Of a stretch of 64,000 nucleotides of DNA, positions 42,891 through 55,077 are shown piece after piece. A model generated the notes under the pieces. It was given only the letters and a program-made list of their open reading frames with translations. It was not told the DNA's origin and made no database searches. The stretch's first letter is position 1. Each line of letters starts with the position of its first letter. A program made the translations under genes and the position numbers. The DNA is from Serripes groenlandicus (lineage: Eukaryota; Mollusca; Bivalvia; Cardiida; Cardiidae). The DNA lies in NCBI GenBank assembly GCA_031761405.1, contig JASEVX010000013.1, positions 48,413,535 through 48,477,534 of the forward strand. The letters are read 5' to 3'.

Positions 42891-43985
42891 ATAATAAGTA
42901 TGATCAGTACTTAATACACAATGGTTTAAAGGAATATGCGTCAGTATTCTAACGAGTCTGTGGAAAAGTCAGGTGACTACTTTGAGAGCAGCTGGTCTGT
43001 CCAAACTACTAGGTAACAATGGTTGGTGAGTTTTGGATTCTGACAAGGGTTTATTATTGGTGGCTAAAGAACATAATAGTTACGAAATCTCTCAGACAAT
43101 ACATAATCCAAAGTAATATCAAAATAAAATGATAAATAATTTGTTATTGTTTAAACGGTTATTTATATGAAAAATAATCGGAATATAGATAAAGATCTAG
43201 ATTTATAGGTATATGTAAGAATTGTTTACGAACGAATGCACGAACAAACTCAGAACGAGGAGAATCAGTAACATCTTTATAATATCTAAAACACATGACA
43301 TTTTGATAAAGGTTTTAATTTTTCAAATAAGACATGTTTTGGTTACAAATCATTTCAGATGTTAAAAGTTATAAAAAGGTATCACTTTTTGAACAATCGG
43401 TGGAATTTACAATGATACACACATTCAGTCTTCAAAAACACTCAATACACAAGTGTCTGCTTATTCTAGTCTTGTTCTGTTCTTATTAAACCCCTCCGAT
43501 ATACTTCGGTTACACCTACTTTATGAAATCCTCTCAAACAAACATACTTTGGTTATCTCGAAATTTGGATCTATTCCAGTGTAATTGAACGTAGGACTGG
43601 TCATTGGTTATTACATAGAGGGTCAAATCACTGATATTTTAATCATAGCACACCGCATGTCGCGTCACAGAAAAACTAAAAAAATAGGACTTTACAACCA
43701 TGATATACAAATATATGCTCGCGCCCGTGCGACGTCGTTTCAGGCTTTTTTCTGCTCGAAACCATATCATTGCAACATTGTATAAGATGTTTTAAGAAAC
43801 ACTGTAGAACCACGAAAAGTCAGTCGATGGCTGTCTATTGATGGATTGTCCGTTTGAACATAGGCCCGACTCGGCCGTTCATTCTTATAAATAATTGACA
43901 CAAATCAGTATCTTTTTTCATCGTTTTTGGGCTTATAATTATGCCACAAATTGAATCAGAATTTCGTGATCGTCTTTAGTTTAGA
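42891..43985. other. Intergenic, nothing recognised
   Basis: AT-rich. No domain, tandem unit or RNA feature is seen. Confidence 0.35.
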
Positions 43986-44400
43986 ATTATTTTTATGTCA
44001 ACTATACTGAATCACGACCGATGACTGCTTCCTGAAAATTTAATCGATGTTTGAGCCATACTAAAAAATCCCAAAGGCAGAACACGATCATCGCTGGATT
44101 CGAAACAGGGACATTTAGTTTGAGAGGCCGTGACTGTACCACAGCATCGCTGTCTCTTACATCTTTGTGTTTTAATATGATTACACCTTATGATATCAGC
44201 TGTTTTATTTGTTATGTTATTTCTTAATTGAATATGAGCTGCATCGCGTAGAAATGGATTGTGATGTATCAACAAACGGAGAGGACACATGCGAGCCTGT
44301 GTTACAAATATGCTTGCTTATTTCGATCTTCTTTGATTCCAATTGTTGTTTCAATTCGCATATATATACCCAAATATACAGTCTCGAAAAAAGAATATGA
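43986..44400. repeat. Old duplication, left copy
   Basis: Parallels 45060-45430 with moderate similarity. Shared parts include a minus-strand tRNA-like B box (GGATTCGAAACAGG and GGATTCTAACTCGG) and a plus-strand open stretch, FLIEYELHRVEM here and FLIEYEYDQGKM in the other copy, both continuing to a TN..TC..VL motif. The paired preservation is mild evidence for a small coding exon, but no start or family is clear. Confidence 0.5.
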
Positions 44401-44429
44401 TGGTGTTAAATCACCAAAATAAATTATAA

Positions 44430-44865
44430 TTTGAGGATTACAAGGGTGGTAGATATCTTATGACGAACTCGATTTGCTCTTGGTAGAGGTACGCATGTGT
44501 ACTGTTAATAAATACCGACCGATATCTTACGCAAATCTCTGAGGACATTTAGGGCGTGTTTAATAAAACAGAGTCACCCTTTAAGACATGAATAAAACTT
44601 TGATCATGAAATACACAGACCTGCCTGTTCCGGCGCGAAGTCAAAACTTCGGCCATCATTTTTTTCCGATGATTGACAATAGTCATTGCGACAATCGTCT
44701 TCCATAAATGACCTAATTAGTATACGTTTGAATGTAGTCAGTTGCCTTAGACGAATAGTGTGCGGCGTACTGGTGTGTAAAATCCAGAAAACACAAGTTA
44801 GGCGATCTAGACGCCATGATATAATTAAAATATCCTTGAAATCGACATGAAAGTCGAAAAATCAA
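44430..44865. repeat. SINE-like body and start of the duplicated block
   Basis: GGGTGGTAGATATCTTATGA recurs at 61905 and CTGCCTGTTCCGG at about 62051, so this marks the left side of the segmental duplication. 44590-44865 also reads as a decayed SINE body (GATTGACAATAGTCATTGCG, AAATCCAGAAAACACAAG). Confidence 0.55.
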
Positions 44866-45059
44866 TCAACAAGAGACCATGTCAATTTAAAGATAGTTCA
44901 GTCGATACTAACAAGATATATCAATCCCAATGGTTGTTAGTTCGTAACCCGGCTTGGATGTTTATCCCTTTGATCAACACATATCAGTAATTAGATCATG
45001 GTTTTGTTTAATTATAATCATTAGACCCAAGAAAATCGTTCATAGTACAACGATTGTTA

Positions 45060-45430
45060 TACACGCTCACTGTCTGCTTTCTGAAACCTAACCAGTGACT
45101 GCCTCTGATGGTTTTGAGATATCCCAAAGTCAAAACACGTTCTTCGCAGGATTCTAACTCGGGACCTTAGATACGAGAGACCGACGCTCTACCTCTGTAC
45201 TTTTAGCAATATTTAGGATTGAATCTTTCAAAGTAAAAACAGATTATTTGATATCAGATATCTTACCTGTTTTGTGTTTTTTAATTGAGTATGAGTATGA
45301 TCAAGGTAAGATGAAAACAGATTCTGCTGCTTCAACGAACAGTAAAAACACATGCGATTCTGTGCTTAAAGTTGAATCTGTACACAGGCTTATTGGAAAC
45401 TGTTATTGTTCCATTAATGTTCTCTTACGA
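45060..45430. repeat. Old duplication, right copy
   Basis: Counterpart of 43986-44400; see there for the shared pieces. Confidence 0.5.
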
Positions 45431-45523
45431 ATTCGGACGGAAATCACTGAGTCTAAAACTAGGTTTCAACGTAAAACAAAGCTGTAACCCGTCCTGTCCG
45501 CTTTAAGACAGCTGCATTTTAAT

Positions 45524-45549
45524 TGCGCGGGTGCTTCAGCACCCGCGCA
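45524..45549. other. Perfect GC-rich hairpin
   Basis: TGCGCGGGTGCT and AGCACCCGCGCA pair over 12 bases around TC. It stands out in AT-rich DNA. Its role is unknown; it could be the end of a small mobile element or a structured RNA. Confidence 0.7.
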
Positions 45550-45579
45550 TATATTGGTTGTGTTTAGAACTATCACTGG

Positions 45580-45900
45580 TAAAATGGGATTGCGCATGCG
45601 CCATGTTAATCGTCTAATCACGCATGCGCCGTGTTTTACCGTCAGCTCTCGGATATTTCCGCAGCAGTTCGTCACAAGACTGGTTCTCGTTCGAATTTGC
45701 AATAAAAGATTAAAAATTAGTCAACCAGTCTATTTATATGCGAGTAGTTTTTTTATGATTAAAATGTAAATTAAAACCAAAGTTTTTAATAACAGGAAAA
45801 TGGCAATATATTAAGGGAAGAAAAAGGACGCTCATGCGCAGACAAATGTTTACAATAATATTGGGAGATCGAGGTCAACACGTTGGGAAAAGGTAATTTT
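45580..45900 (+). promoter_or_regulatory. Possible promoter with NRF-1-like sites
   Basis: TTGCGCATGCGCCATG (about 45590), ACGCATGCGCCGTG (about 45620) and CTCATGCGCAGAC (about 45830) resemble the NRF-1 palindrome GCGCATGCGC. A GGGAAAAG/GTAATT donor follows at about 45893. No coding exon was tied to it. Confidence 0.3.
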
Positions 45901-46371
45901 GTTTTCGTTTAACGTATTTAACTAAAAAACTATTGTTATCATATATTTAAAGCGGGTTTCGTGCGTTTCGAATCAAACAGTATTTCTTAAACCATAACAA
46001 GCTGATTCTCGCGCTAACATTCAATTGCTGCATCTTGAAGCAACTCTTGTTCACTCTATTAACTGTTTGATCGATAACAATGGGAGGGTACAACAAGTCG
46101 GCCTTTTTGGTTGAGGTGGCTTAAATACCAGTCTCGTCTTGTGATTTTGGTTCGTTATCCGCTTGCGTACAGTGAAGATTGACAGTTCTATGAATATCAA
46201 GACAGTCTCACAAGAACAGTCCCTGTCCGTCTACATGTCATTTAGCCCTAGATGTTTCTTTAAGAAAATCGCATAAGGGTTACCCCAATTTATTTACATA
46301 TAATCCCATAACGGTTAGTCAATAAGGCTGTAAATCGCATGACTCGGTTCATATTTATTATAAACGTGACC
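45900..46371. other. Intergenic, nothing recognised
   Basis: No repeat or coding signal seen. Confidence 0.3.
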
Positions 46372-46625
46372 ACCTCAGTTGTACGATGGTAAAGCGTCTG
46401 CCTCGATTGCGAGAGGTCGCCGTTTCGTTCTTGGCCGGGTCGTACCAAAAACTTTTAAATGTGGTTAAAATGGCTTTCCTTCCTCGGCGCTCCGAATTGT
46501 GTGGCGACTATCATGGCTAACTCGTTGGTGTCAGAATAAATTGACCAGTGATACTAGCAAATTACACAAGAAAAGCCGTGATATAACTGAATAATTGTTG
46601 AAAGGGACACACTTGATGCCAATCA
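46372..46625 (+). mobile_element. tRNA-derived SINE, source type of the 62-bp satellite
   Basis: The head CACCTCAGTTGTACGATGGT with CGCCGTTTCGTTCTTGGC is a decayed tRNA. The body GGCTTTCCTTCC, TGGTGTCAGAATAAATTGAC and CAGTGATACTAGC is, in reverse complement, the sequence multiplied at 11640-15410. The tail is near 46620. Confidence 0.75.
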
Positions 46626-47380
46626 CATGAATACATTAATCATTCGGACCGGTATATCTATAGTCTTACTTCTCGCAAAAATCTGCAGGCAAATCCATTA
46701 CCACAGAAGATAGATAGCTAAATCTGTTCAAGTACAGTGGTCCGAATTATGCACTCAGCTGTTTTGGGTTAATGAATTTAAGGATCCCCATTACTAATGA
46801 ACTTCCATTGATCAAACAAGTAACATGCAACCGAATTAAGTTTATGTTTACACACTTTGACAGGCTTTGAACAGGAATAAAGAAAATAGATAATGTTCGC
46901 AATGTTCGTTTCCAAGTGTTGGCAGGTTTATTTTTACACTGGGATATTCATCATTCCTTCTTGTTTAATTTGTTTGAATACGCTTTTAAACTTTTAATAT
47001 TTTAATCGCACACTTTATTTTCTAATGAATCATAAAAATATACACAACACTTGAATAATTTGGGTATATTATTGGATTTCATCTCAGAATTTGAGAAATC
47101 CGCCGTAACCGAGGCGAGTGGTTACCATGCCGCAATAAAACCCGGAAGTCCCTGGTTTTATTTATGCTCGCTGTAGCTAGGAAGGAACCCCCTTGAACAA
47201 TAATGTCTGTCCGGTTTTGAATTATTTAACGAGTTGTACAACTATTAAGGTTACACTTCTAGGTTTTTGTCAGATGATGCACATTTACACATGTCACATA
47301 TGAGCCGCGTCTGATAATTTGAGATCTAATTGCATCACTGGCTTGGCATCATTTAGGGATACATTGGCATACGACTATTG
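46626..47380. other. Intergenic with a tRNA-like scrap
   Basis: Near 47100-47175, GCCGTAACCGAGGCGAGTGG with AAGTCCCTGGTTT looks like a SINE head. The rest is plain. Confidence 0.35.
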
Positions 47381-47384
47381 AGGC

Positions 47385-48710
47385 TACACTTCTAGGTTTG
47401 TGTCAGAAGATGTTTTACGTATGTATGACATATAAGCCGACATTGACTACTCTGCTAGGACTGTGAATGTGCACAGACTCACGTAACTCTTGATTGTAAG
47501 CAGACGCATTAATCATCAGACGCAGCTCATACAGATTTACCTAATTATGCAATACGACTTCAAATCGCAGTACGCGGCTTATACATAATTACCTAATTAT
47601 GAAATACGACTTCAAATCGCAGTACGCGGCTTATACAGAATTACCTTATTATGCAATACGACTTCAAATCGCAGTAGCGGCTCATACAGACTTACCTAAC
47701 TATGCAATACGACTTCAAATCGCAGTACGCGGCTTATACAGAATTACCTAATTATGCAATACGACTTCAAATCGCAGTACGCGGCTTATACAGAATTACC
47801 TAATTATGCAATACGACTTCAAATCGCAGTAGCGGCTCATACAGAATTACCTAATTATGCAATACGACTTCAAATCGCAGTACGCGGCTTATACAGAATT
47901 ACGTAAGCCTTGCCTGCACGCAAATGCATTAAAACTTCAAATCCATTATGCCGCTCATATAGACTCACCTAGGTCTATACTGTGCGCATATGTATTTGGA
48001 TCTTAAATCGCAAATCGTAACTCATATAGATTCAACTAAGTCTAGAATGTACACAGATGCATTAATATCTCAAATCACCAAACGCAGCTCAAACCGACTC
48101 TCCCAAGCCTTTACATTTCGCAAATGCATTTATACCTCAAATAGAAAAACACGCTTCAAACAGACTCACCCAAGTCTGGACTGTACGTAGATGCATTTAT
48201 ACCTCCAATAGCCAGACGAAGTTCATACAGACTCACCTAAGCCCTGAATGTACGGACATGTATTAAGATCTCAAATCGTCAGATGCGACTCATACAGACT
48301 CATCTGAGTATTGACTGTGTGCAAATATATTAAGGTCTATAATCGCAATACGCGGCTCATATAGACTCACGTAAGCCTGGACTATACGCAAATGTACTAA
48401 TACTTCAAATCACAATACAAGATTCATACAGACCAATCTAAGTCTGGAATGTACGAAAATGCATTTAGATCTCAAATCGGCAGACGTAGCTTATACAAAC
48501 TCACCTAAGCATTGACTGTAAACAGATGCATTTATACTTCAAATCGCAATACGTGGTTCATACAGCCTGACATAATCATTGACTGTACACAGATGAATTA
48601 AGATTTCAAATCGCCTGACGCGACTCATACAGACTCGTCTTAATATTGACTGTACACAGATGCGTTTATATTTCAAATCGTAAGAAACAGCTGATACATA
48701 ATACGGTGAT
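47385..48710. repeat. Tandem repeats downstream of the Mab-21-like gene
   Basis: A tight array of 51-bp units (47530-47905; AATTATGCAATACGACTTCA, AATCGCAGTACGCGGCTTA) grades into diverged units of about 67 bases (GACTCACCTAAGTC..GACTGTACGCAGATGCATT). The left edge (CTACTCTGCTAGGACTGTGA) matches 62310, so the block is shared with 62160-63480. Confidence 0.85.
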
Positions 48711-48790
48711 CCTTAATTTCAACGATCAACAGTTTTAACCCCAATAGATAAATAAACCTTGACGCCATTTTGGTTTCGATCATGCTTACC

Positions 48791-50965
48791 CTAATTGCCG
48801 CTTATAATTCCATGCAGCAAAATTAGCATGTGCCATTTAGATGCATTTTTAAAAGGTCTGATTTTCCATGATAAACAAAATGATCTCCATGCGAGTTGTA
48901 ATTTCTGTTCATGTAAATATATCCACCCAATCAGGTTGAATCCCGTCTCGCTGTGTCCAAGATTGTGATCCGTCTTTAGAACGCGTGCTAGTTTCTGCAT
49001 AGCCGTTTCTTTTCCCGTCCGTTGTTTTGTTTTAGAATAAAGTAAATACTGTAGAAAATACAAATATATTTGTGAATCTACCGTAATCCAGTTTAACCAG
49101 TATTCCTGTTCCATATCGAATTCAGATCCAGGTTGTTTGAACACATTACGAAACATCTCGTATTGAAGAGCTCCGTGGACAAGACTAACTTGAGATGGAT
49201 GAAATAACATACAGCCTGTGGTACAGTGTCGTCTGAAGTCTTTGCTTGACATGTCAGTGAATCTCAGTTTTTGAGCGAGAGCGGGATTAACGTCCCATAA
49301 TATATTATCGTTGCAGCAACACACAGACACCACAAATGGTTCTATTTCCTTTTCACAAGATACTAGAATGCGCCTACACTCCTCTTGATACTGTTCAAAT
49401 TGAATATATAAAGAGGATAAAGATAACTTTGACGACATAACGTCAAAGTCACTAGTTTCAGAGATGACATTTGGAATTGTCATAGACCGCAGGTCGAATA
49501 AATTTCTTTGTGACAAGTACTGGACAAACATACACTGTTTGTATGGTAATAGTATATGTGGACTTATAGACTCAAGCGCCATTCTTACGTCCCTCTTAGT
49601 ATGTTCTGTGAAATTGGTTGTAAGCTGTAGATATAGCAAAAGTCGCATCAACCCTTTCATATAATCTATATTTGTATAAGAAGGCATAGAAATGACTCGC
49701 AGGAGTCTGTTCTTGCACTCATAGATGGGCCGTGTATTATAGCATACTAAAAAACTTAGGTGAGACGAGGTATTCGTATTAGCCAGACTAAATACCAACT
49801 CATCACCAAACAGTTCAGATTTCAGAAGTTCACCAACATTGTCACAAGTAAGTGAATATAAAAACTTGATACCATTCTCTAGTATGTCGTTTAAAACATA
49901 CTCTATTATTTTCAGAGTCATTTCGCTGAGCTTATCGAACATATTCTCTTCTGGAATGAAATAGTTTGGACAATTTCTGTCCTTCACCCAAATAAGTAGA
50001 CGCTTAAGACACTGCTGTACACACAGTATCAGTTTATCATTAGTCCAAAAATGTCTTTGTGTATTTTCAATTGTATAAAACAGACTCGTTTTACAATGAT
50101 ATGAAGATATAGATTCACCACTCATTGATTCTATAATATCTTTCTTTATCATCTTGAGGATAATATAACACTTGTGTTGCGTTTCGTTCAGACTTGACAT
50201 GAGGTTACGTTCTTGAAGTGAGAAGGAAAGTCTCCATTCGCTAGTCTTGTTGTTAGTATGAGGATGTGCAACACCAACAAATAAACAACCATATGAAGCC
50301 ATTGCTTTAAGTTGTTTTCTTGAGGGCCAGCCGTATTTCCGTATCCTGTGTAACCATGAATTGGCTGACCTCGGTATCTGTCGAGACCTTAAAGCAAATA
50401 CGCCATCAATTTGACACTGACGGTAAGTAGCCGGACTCGTGTTTGCTGGACCGTTACGATATGTTTTTGGTCCACGATAAATTGGGCAATTGTTAGCACA
50501 TACTCTTCCTTTCCTATCGATAAAGCAGCCATCTTCTGAAATATCTCCATTTTCAACTAAACGCGGACATTTATCTTTAATAATCTGAAGACGAACATAT
50601 CCAGGTTTGGTGTCTTCATCCGTTAAAATAAGATAAGAAAATCCCTGTTGTTTAGATTCGAATACATTCTCTACCACAGGAGTTCGATCGGCACAAATAA
50701 TGAAATCAATATCGGAACGGATACCTGGTGTAGTTGTCCCTTCGCATTTACTCCCAACTAGGTAGACTGATCTTTTGATGGACGTCTCTGGACGAATAAG
50801 GCTTTCACACATGTTTGTTATTTCATATAACACAGTACTCTCCCAGTACTTTTCTCTGGTGTTCTCCGAAGCGCCTATAACATCAAGTACTTCGTGTAGA
50901 CGTTTAGACAATTCTTTATTGGCATCGTCCATGTCTCGTATATCTGTAATAGATATCAAAATCAT
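48791..50965 (-). CDS. Mab-21/cGAS-like nucleotidyltransferase-fold protein, 724 codons
   Basis: One open exon on the minus strand. The N-terminal part has the nucleotidyltransferase signature GSKCEGTTTPGIRSDIDFII (residues about 71-90), giving GS and a DID metal-binding pair; a third acidic residue was not assigned. WRLSFSLQERNLMSSLNETQ is the hallmark of the Mab-21 C-terminal lobe, followed by a long helical C-terminal region (to 724) with a TPR-like end (LIGWIYLHEQKLQLAWRSF). Family members include cGAS and animal cGLR sensors, which make cyclic or linear nucleotide signals when they bind nucleic acid; bivalves hold many. The first residues overlap TATTACAG/ATATACG, a possible acceptor, so translation may start at M12 (50932) or in an upstream exon. 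Cytosolic location inferred. Confidence 0.85.
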   Translation of the reverse strand: MILISITDIRDMDDANKELSKRLHEVLDVIGASENTREKYWESTVLYEITNMCESLIRPETSIKRSVYLVGSKCEGTTTPGIRSDIDFIICADRTPVVENVFESKQQGFSYLILTDEDTKPGYVRLQIIKDKCPRLVENGDISEDGCFIDRKGRVCANNCPIYRGPKTYRNGPANTSPATYRQCQIDGVFALRSRQIPRSANSWLHRIRKYGWPSRKQLKAMASYGCLFVGVAHPHTNNKTSEWRLSFSLQERNLMSSLNETQHKCYIILKMIKKDIIESMSGESISSYHCKTSLFYTIENTQRHFWTNDKLILCVQQCLKRLLIWVKDRNCPNYFIPEENMFDKLSEMTLKIIEYVLNDILENGIKFLYSLTCDNVGELLKSELFGDELVFSLANTNTSSHLSFLVCYNTRPIYECKNRLLRVISMPSYTNIDYMKGLMRLLLYLQLTTNFTEHTKRDVRMALESISPHILLPYKQCMFVQYLSQRNLFDLRSMTIPNVISETSDFDVMSSKLSLSSLYIQFEQYQEECRRILVSCEKEIEPFVVSVCCCNDNILWDVNPALAQKLRFTDMSSKDFRRHCTTGCMLFHPSQVSLVHGALQYEMFRNVFKQPGSEFDMEQEYWLNWITVDSQIYLYFLQYLLYSKTKQRTGKETAMQKLARVLKTDHNLGHSETGFNLIGWIYLHEQKLQLAWRSFCLSWKIRPFKNASKWHMLILLHGIISGN

Positions 50966-51370
50966 ACATTAAAACAATGTCTATTGCATATACCTATATT
51001 GGAAATTTTTAAATTCAGTTATGTATTATATTGAAGAGATGCAGATGTATTTAAACATCTTCGCTACGACTTGCCATTACAACCAATAGAGCCTAACAAT
51101 ACAAGTTTGTTTGTAATTAGCATTACAAAAATCTGTATTACATAAAATGAACAATTACTAATGCGGTTTTTATTTCTCTATATAAATAAATATTTTCTCA
51201 CACGTCGCCATTAATCCAGCTAAACATAATTTTAAAAATGACTTTCGCACATCTGATTCTGTATGTTTTTACGGATACTGTGACGAAACATTGTCGTGTT
51301 ATCTTCATAAGATTATCATCATGTTTGGCTGTTCGACATGTCATAAATGGATGTCAGGTTTCATCAAAAT
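50966..51370. other. Upstream flank of the Mab-21-like gene
   Basis: AT-rich. It should hold the promoter or 5' exon of the minus-strand gene, but no element is clear. Confidence 0.35.
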
Positions 51371-51840
51371 TATACTTAAACCACTTAGAATGGTGTTTTT
51401 CTCTGCTTTCAACAGACTCATACTTACACAAATTAAAATGGTGTTTTCTCTGCTTTCAACATTATTGTAATAACATGACTCAGAATGATGTTTACTATGC
51501 CTTCAATATAATTATAGTTACACCATTTAGAATAGTGTCTACTCTGCTTTCAACAGTATTATAGATACACAACTCATAATGGTGTTTACTCTGCCTTTAA
51601 CGTGACTTAAGTTACACCACTCAGAATAGTGTTTACTCTGCCTTCAACAGCAATACGGTTACACTTCTCAGAAAGGTGTTTACTAGCTTCAACAGTATTA
51701 TGGTTACATCACTCATAATTGTGTTTACTCTACCTTCAACAGTATTATAGTAACACCACTCAGAATGGTGTTTACTCTGCCTTCAACAGTATTAAAGTTA
51801 CACCTATCTGAATACTATAAACAGAATTAAAGTTACATCG
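51371..51840. repeat. About 45-bp tandem repeat, left of the LINE
   Basis: Units built from CTCAGAATGGTGTTTACTCT, GCTTTCAACAGTATTATAG and TTACACCA. The same unit resumes at 56600-57490 beyond the LINE. Confidence 0.85.
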
Positions 51841-52199
51841 TTCTTATGTCTAAATTTACACATGAAAAGTGTCTTTGTAGATATGCACACCTTTACAAAT
51901 TTGATCAGAACATAAACCCGAGCAATGACCTGTCCAGCTTTTCCTTACAAGCTATCAGCACGAAGACTTTTAAATACCTACTTTATTCCTGACCAATGAT
52001 AAACGGGTATGTCACGGTCTATTAGTTACATTAGTATTAAACCTACAATCCGATTTTCTCTAACGTCTTCGCTCTATAATTATATACTCTATAATTATAT
52101 ATAATTATATATGTATTTATTTTCACTGACACTCCTTTAAAAGCTTAAGTATTATCCCATCACAGAAAACAATAGAAATGTTTTCGACATAAGATGCTT
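51841..52199. other. Gap between array and LINE
   Basis: AT-rich with a TATATAATTATATAT stretch near 52080-52115. Nothing else is seen. Confidence 0.35.
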
Positions 52200-52381
52200 C
52201 ACATGCACATGTGTATTATAACATTGAACTGTGTAACTTGGAACTTTTTTTCCCCATTATGTCATTTAACTACCAAATATTTATTGTGTTTTTTTTCTAC
52301 ATGCATTTTAGTTTGATGATTCCTGAAATGTTAACCTTATGTATGCCCTATTGTGATGACTTTAAGGGTGGTGTGGATAGT

Positions 52382-53339
52382 TTAAAGATATTGTCTTACA
52401 ATTGTCGAGGCCTAAACAATAAGAGGAAACGTTTTGATTTATTAACATTATTTAAGGGAAAACATGCTGATATTGTATGTTTACAAGAAACCCATTTCAT
52501 TGAAGACATTGAAAAGGACATATATTCAGAATGGGGCGGTAAATGTTATTTTAGTCATGGAAAATCAAATTCGAAAGGTGTTGCTATACTTTTTAAAAAA
52601 GAATTAGATATTAATGTTTTATGTTGTAAAAAGGATATTAATGGACAATATGTAGCCGTAGAGGTAGCATTTTGTGACAACACATTTGTTAATAATTAAT
52701 ATATACGCGCCTAATACGGACGATCCACTTTTTATCGAAAAAGTTTTTGACGAAATCGATTCCTTCAATTCTGAAGAAAATTACATTTTATGTGGAGATT
52801 TCAACCTAGTCTTATACCCATCCTTAGATTATGCAAATTATAAATCAATAAATCATAATAGAAATGCCAGAAACGTTCTTCTATCATGTATATCTAATAG
52901 AGACATTATAGACCCTTTCAGAGAATTACACGGAAATATTAGAAAGTTTACTTGGAGGAGATTTACACCTTTACAACAAGGAAGATTAGATTACTTTTTA
53001 ATGTCAAATAACCTTCAACCATTTTTAAGAAATTGCGATATAGATGTAAGTTATAAATCAGACCATTCAATAATTATGCTTGATCTACAATTTTCAACAA
53101 TTAAGCACGGAAAAGGTTTTTGGAAGTTCAATAATTCACTTTTAAATGATATTGATTATATAAATGAAGTTAACCAAACAATTGATGATGTCATACTGCA
53201 GTATTGTGTACCTGTGTATAATACTGATTATGTTTTATCCATGGATAGATCGCATCTACAATTTGTCATAAATGATCAACCATTTTTGGAAACATTGTTG
53301 ATGGAAATCCGTGGAGACACAGTTTCATATGCAAGTTAA
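52382..53339 (+). pseudogene. LINE endonuclease region, frameshifted
   Basis: Two overlapping frames (to 52699 and from 52674) together give an AP endonuclease with YNCRGLNN, QETHF, GDFN and SDHS motifs. One frameshift lies near 52680, and a stop follows VSYAS at 53337. Confidence 0.8.
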
Positions 53340-53490
53340 ATGATAAAAGAAAGAAATAATCGTGAAAACAAACTTTTATCTGAAATATTAATTTTAGAAA
53401 CAGATTTAAATGAACTGAATAAAGAACGATTATTATTGTTACAAACAGAACTCACCGAAATACGGAAAAAATAGACTAAATGGTTGTTTT

Positions 53491-55077
53491 GTGAGATCAA
53501 GATCAAATTGGATTGATAATGGTGAAAAGGTTACAAATTATTTTTGCAACTTGGAAAAGCAACACTTTTCTTCCAAGGCTATTCCATTTATTGAAAAAGA
53601 AGACGGCGCACACATTTACAATCAAAATGACATATTACATGAAACGAAGGTATATTATGAAAAATTATACAATGAACAAAATATAATAGATGACTTCGAT
53701 GTAGAAGCACACCTACTAAATTGTAATATAAATAAATTAAACGATAATCAAAGAACCAGTTTAGAAGGTCTTTTAAATTATCATGAGGTTGCATACACCT
53801 TGAAAAATATGAAACACGACAAAGGCCGGGTTGTGATTGGTTTTCGTCGAATTTTTATAAAGTATTTTGGAATAAAATATGTCATTTTGTCGTAAGAGCA
53901 CTTAATTATGCGTTCATATTAAATTCCTTTTCCAAAAACACTAAACTAGGAACTATAACATGTATTCCGAAAGAAAACAAGCCGAAACAATTCCTAAAAA
54001 ATTGTAGGCGTATCACTTTATTAAATGTTTGATATAAATTAGCTTCGGGGACTATAGCTAATAGACTCAAACATGTTTTAAGTCATTTAGTATCAAACGA
54101 ACAAACGGGTTTTTATCAAGGATAGATTTATAGGCGAAAATACACGGCTAGTGTATGACATTATGCAATATTGTGAAGAAAACCATGTTCCTGGATTGTT
54201 AATACTTATTGATTTTGAAAAAGCGTTCGATTCTTTGTCTTTTAAATTTATTGAAAAAACTTTGGCATTTTTTAAATTTGGAGAAATGTTTAAAAAATGG
54301 ATTAGACTATTTCAATATAATACTGAAGTATGCGTGCAATTAAATGGGTTTTTATCAGAATTCTTCACGGTCAAAAGGGGTTGTAGACAGGGAGACCCAA
54401 TTTCAGCTTATATTTTCATTCTTTGTAATGAAATTTTAAACATTAAAATAAGAAACAGTAAAAATATTTCAGGAATAAAAAATTAAAGACGAAGAATACA
54501 TTATTTCACAATGTGAAGATAACACAACTCTCATTTTAGATGGTTCGAAAAATTCGTTAAATAACGTTTTAGAAATAATAAATAATTTTACGAAAATGTC
54601 CGGTTTAAAAATTAATTTTGATAAAACTAAAGTTATTTGGATTGGATCAATTAAATACAGTAACACGTTCAATTAAACTAAATGGAAATTATCTTGGGGA
54701 GAAACTCAGTTAAAACTACTTGGAATTTGTTTTCATGTAAATCTGAAAAAAATGTTCGACATCTTTTTCGAAAAAAATTAAGAAGTTTAAAAAATAGTAT
54801 ATCTTATTGGAAAAGAAGAACTTTAACACCCATAGGGAAAATAACAGTCGTCAAATCGCTATTAATACCTTTACTTTCACACTTCCTTATAAGTTTACCA
54901 TCACCTTCAAACGAATTTATAAAACAATTAAATGATATATTGTTAGATTTTGTATGGGATGGAAAAGCAAAAATAAAAAAAAATGTTTTTATTAAAAGCT
55001 ATGCTGAAGGAGGTTTAAAATTGATAGATGTAAACAGTTATATAAACAGTATGAAAATAAAGTGGCTCAAGAATTAA
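53491..55077 (+). pseudogene. LINE reverse transcriptase region, several breaks
   Basis: Pieces 53491-53895, 54151-54486, 54486-54672 and 54682-55077 carry successive RT segments separated by stops or frameshifts. The metal-binding box is altered to CEDN. Confidence 0.8.

Noticed and set aside
53588..53794. Minus-strand open frame in the LINE
   Set aside because: Antisense to the reverse transcriptase region, with no family resemblance.
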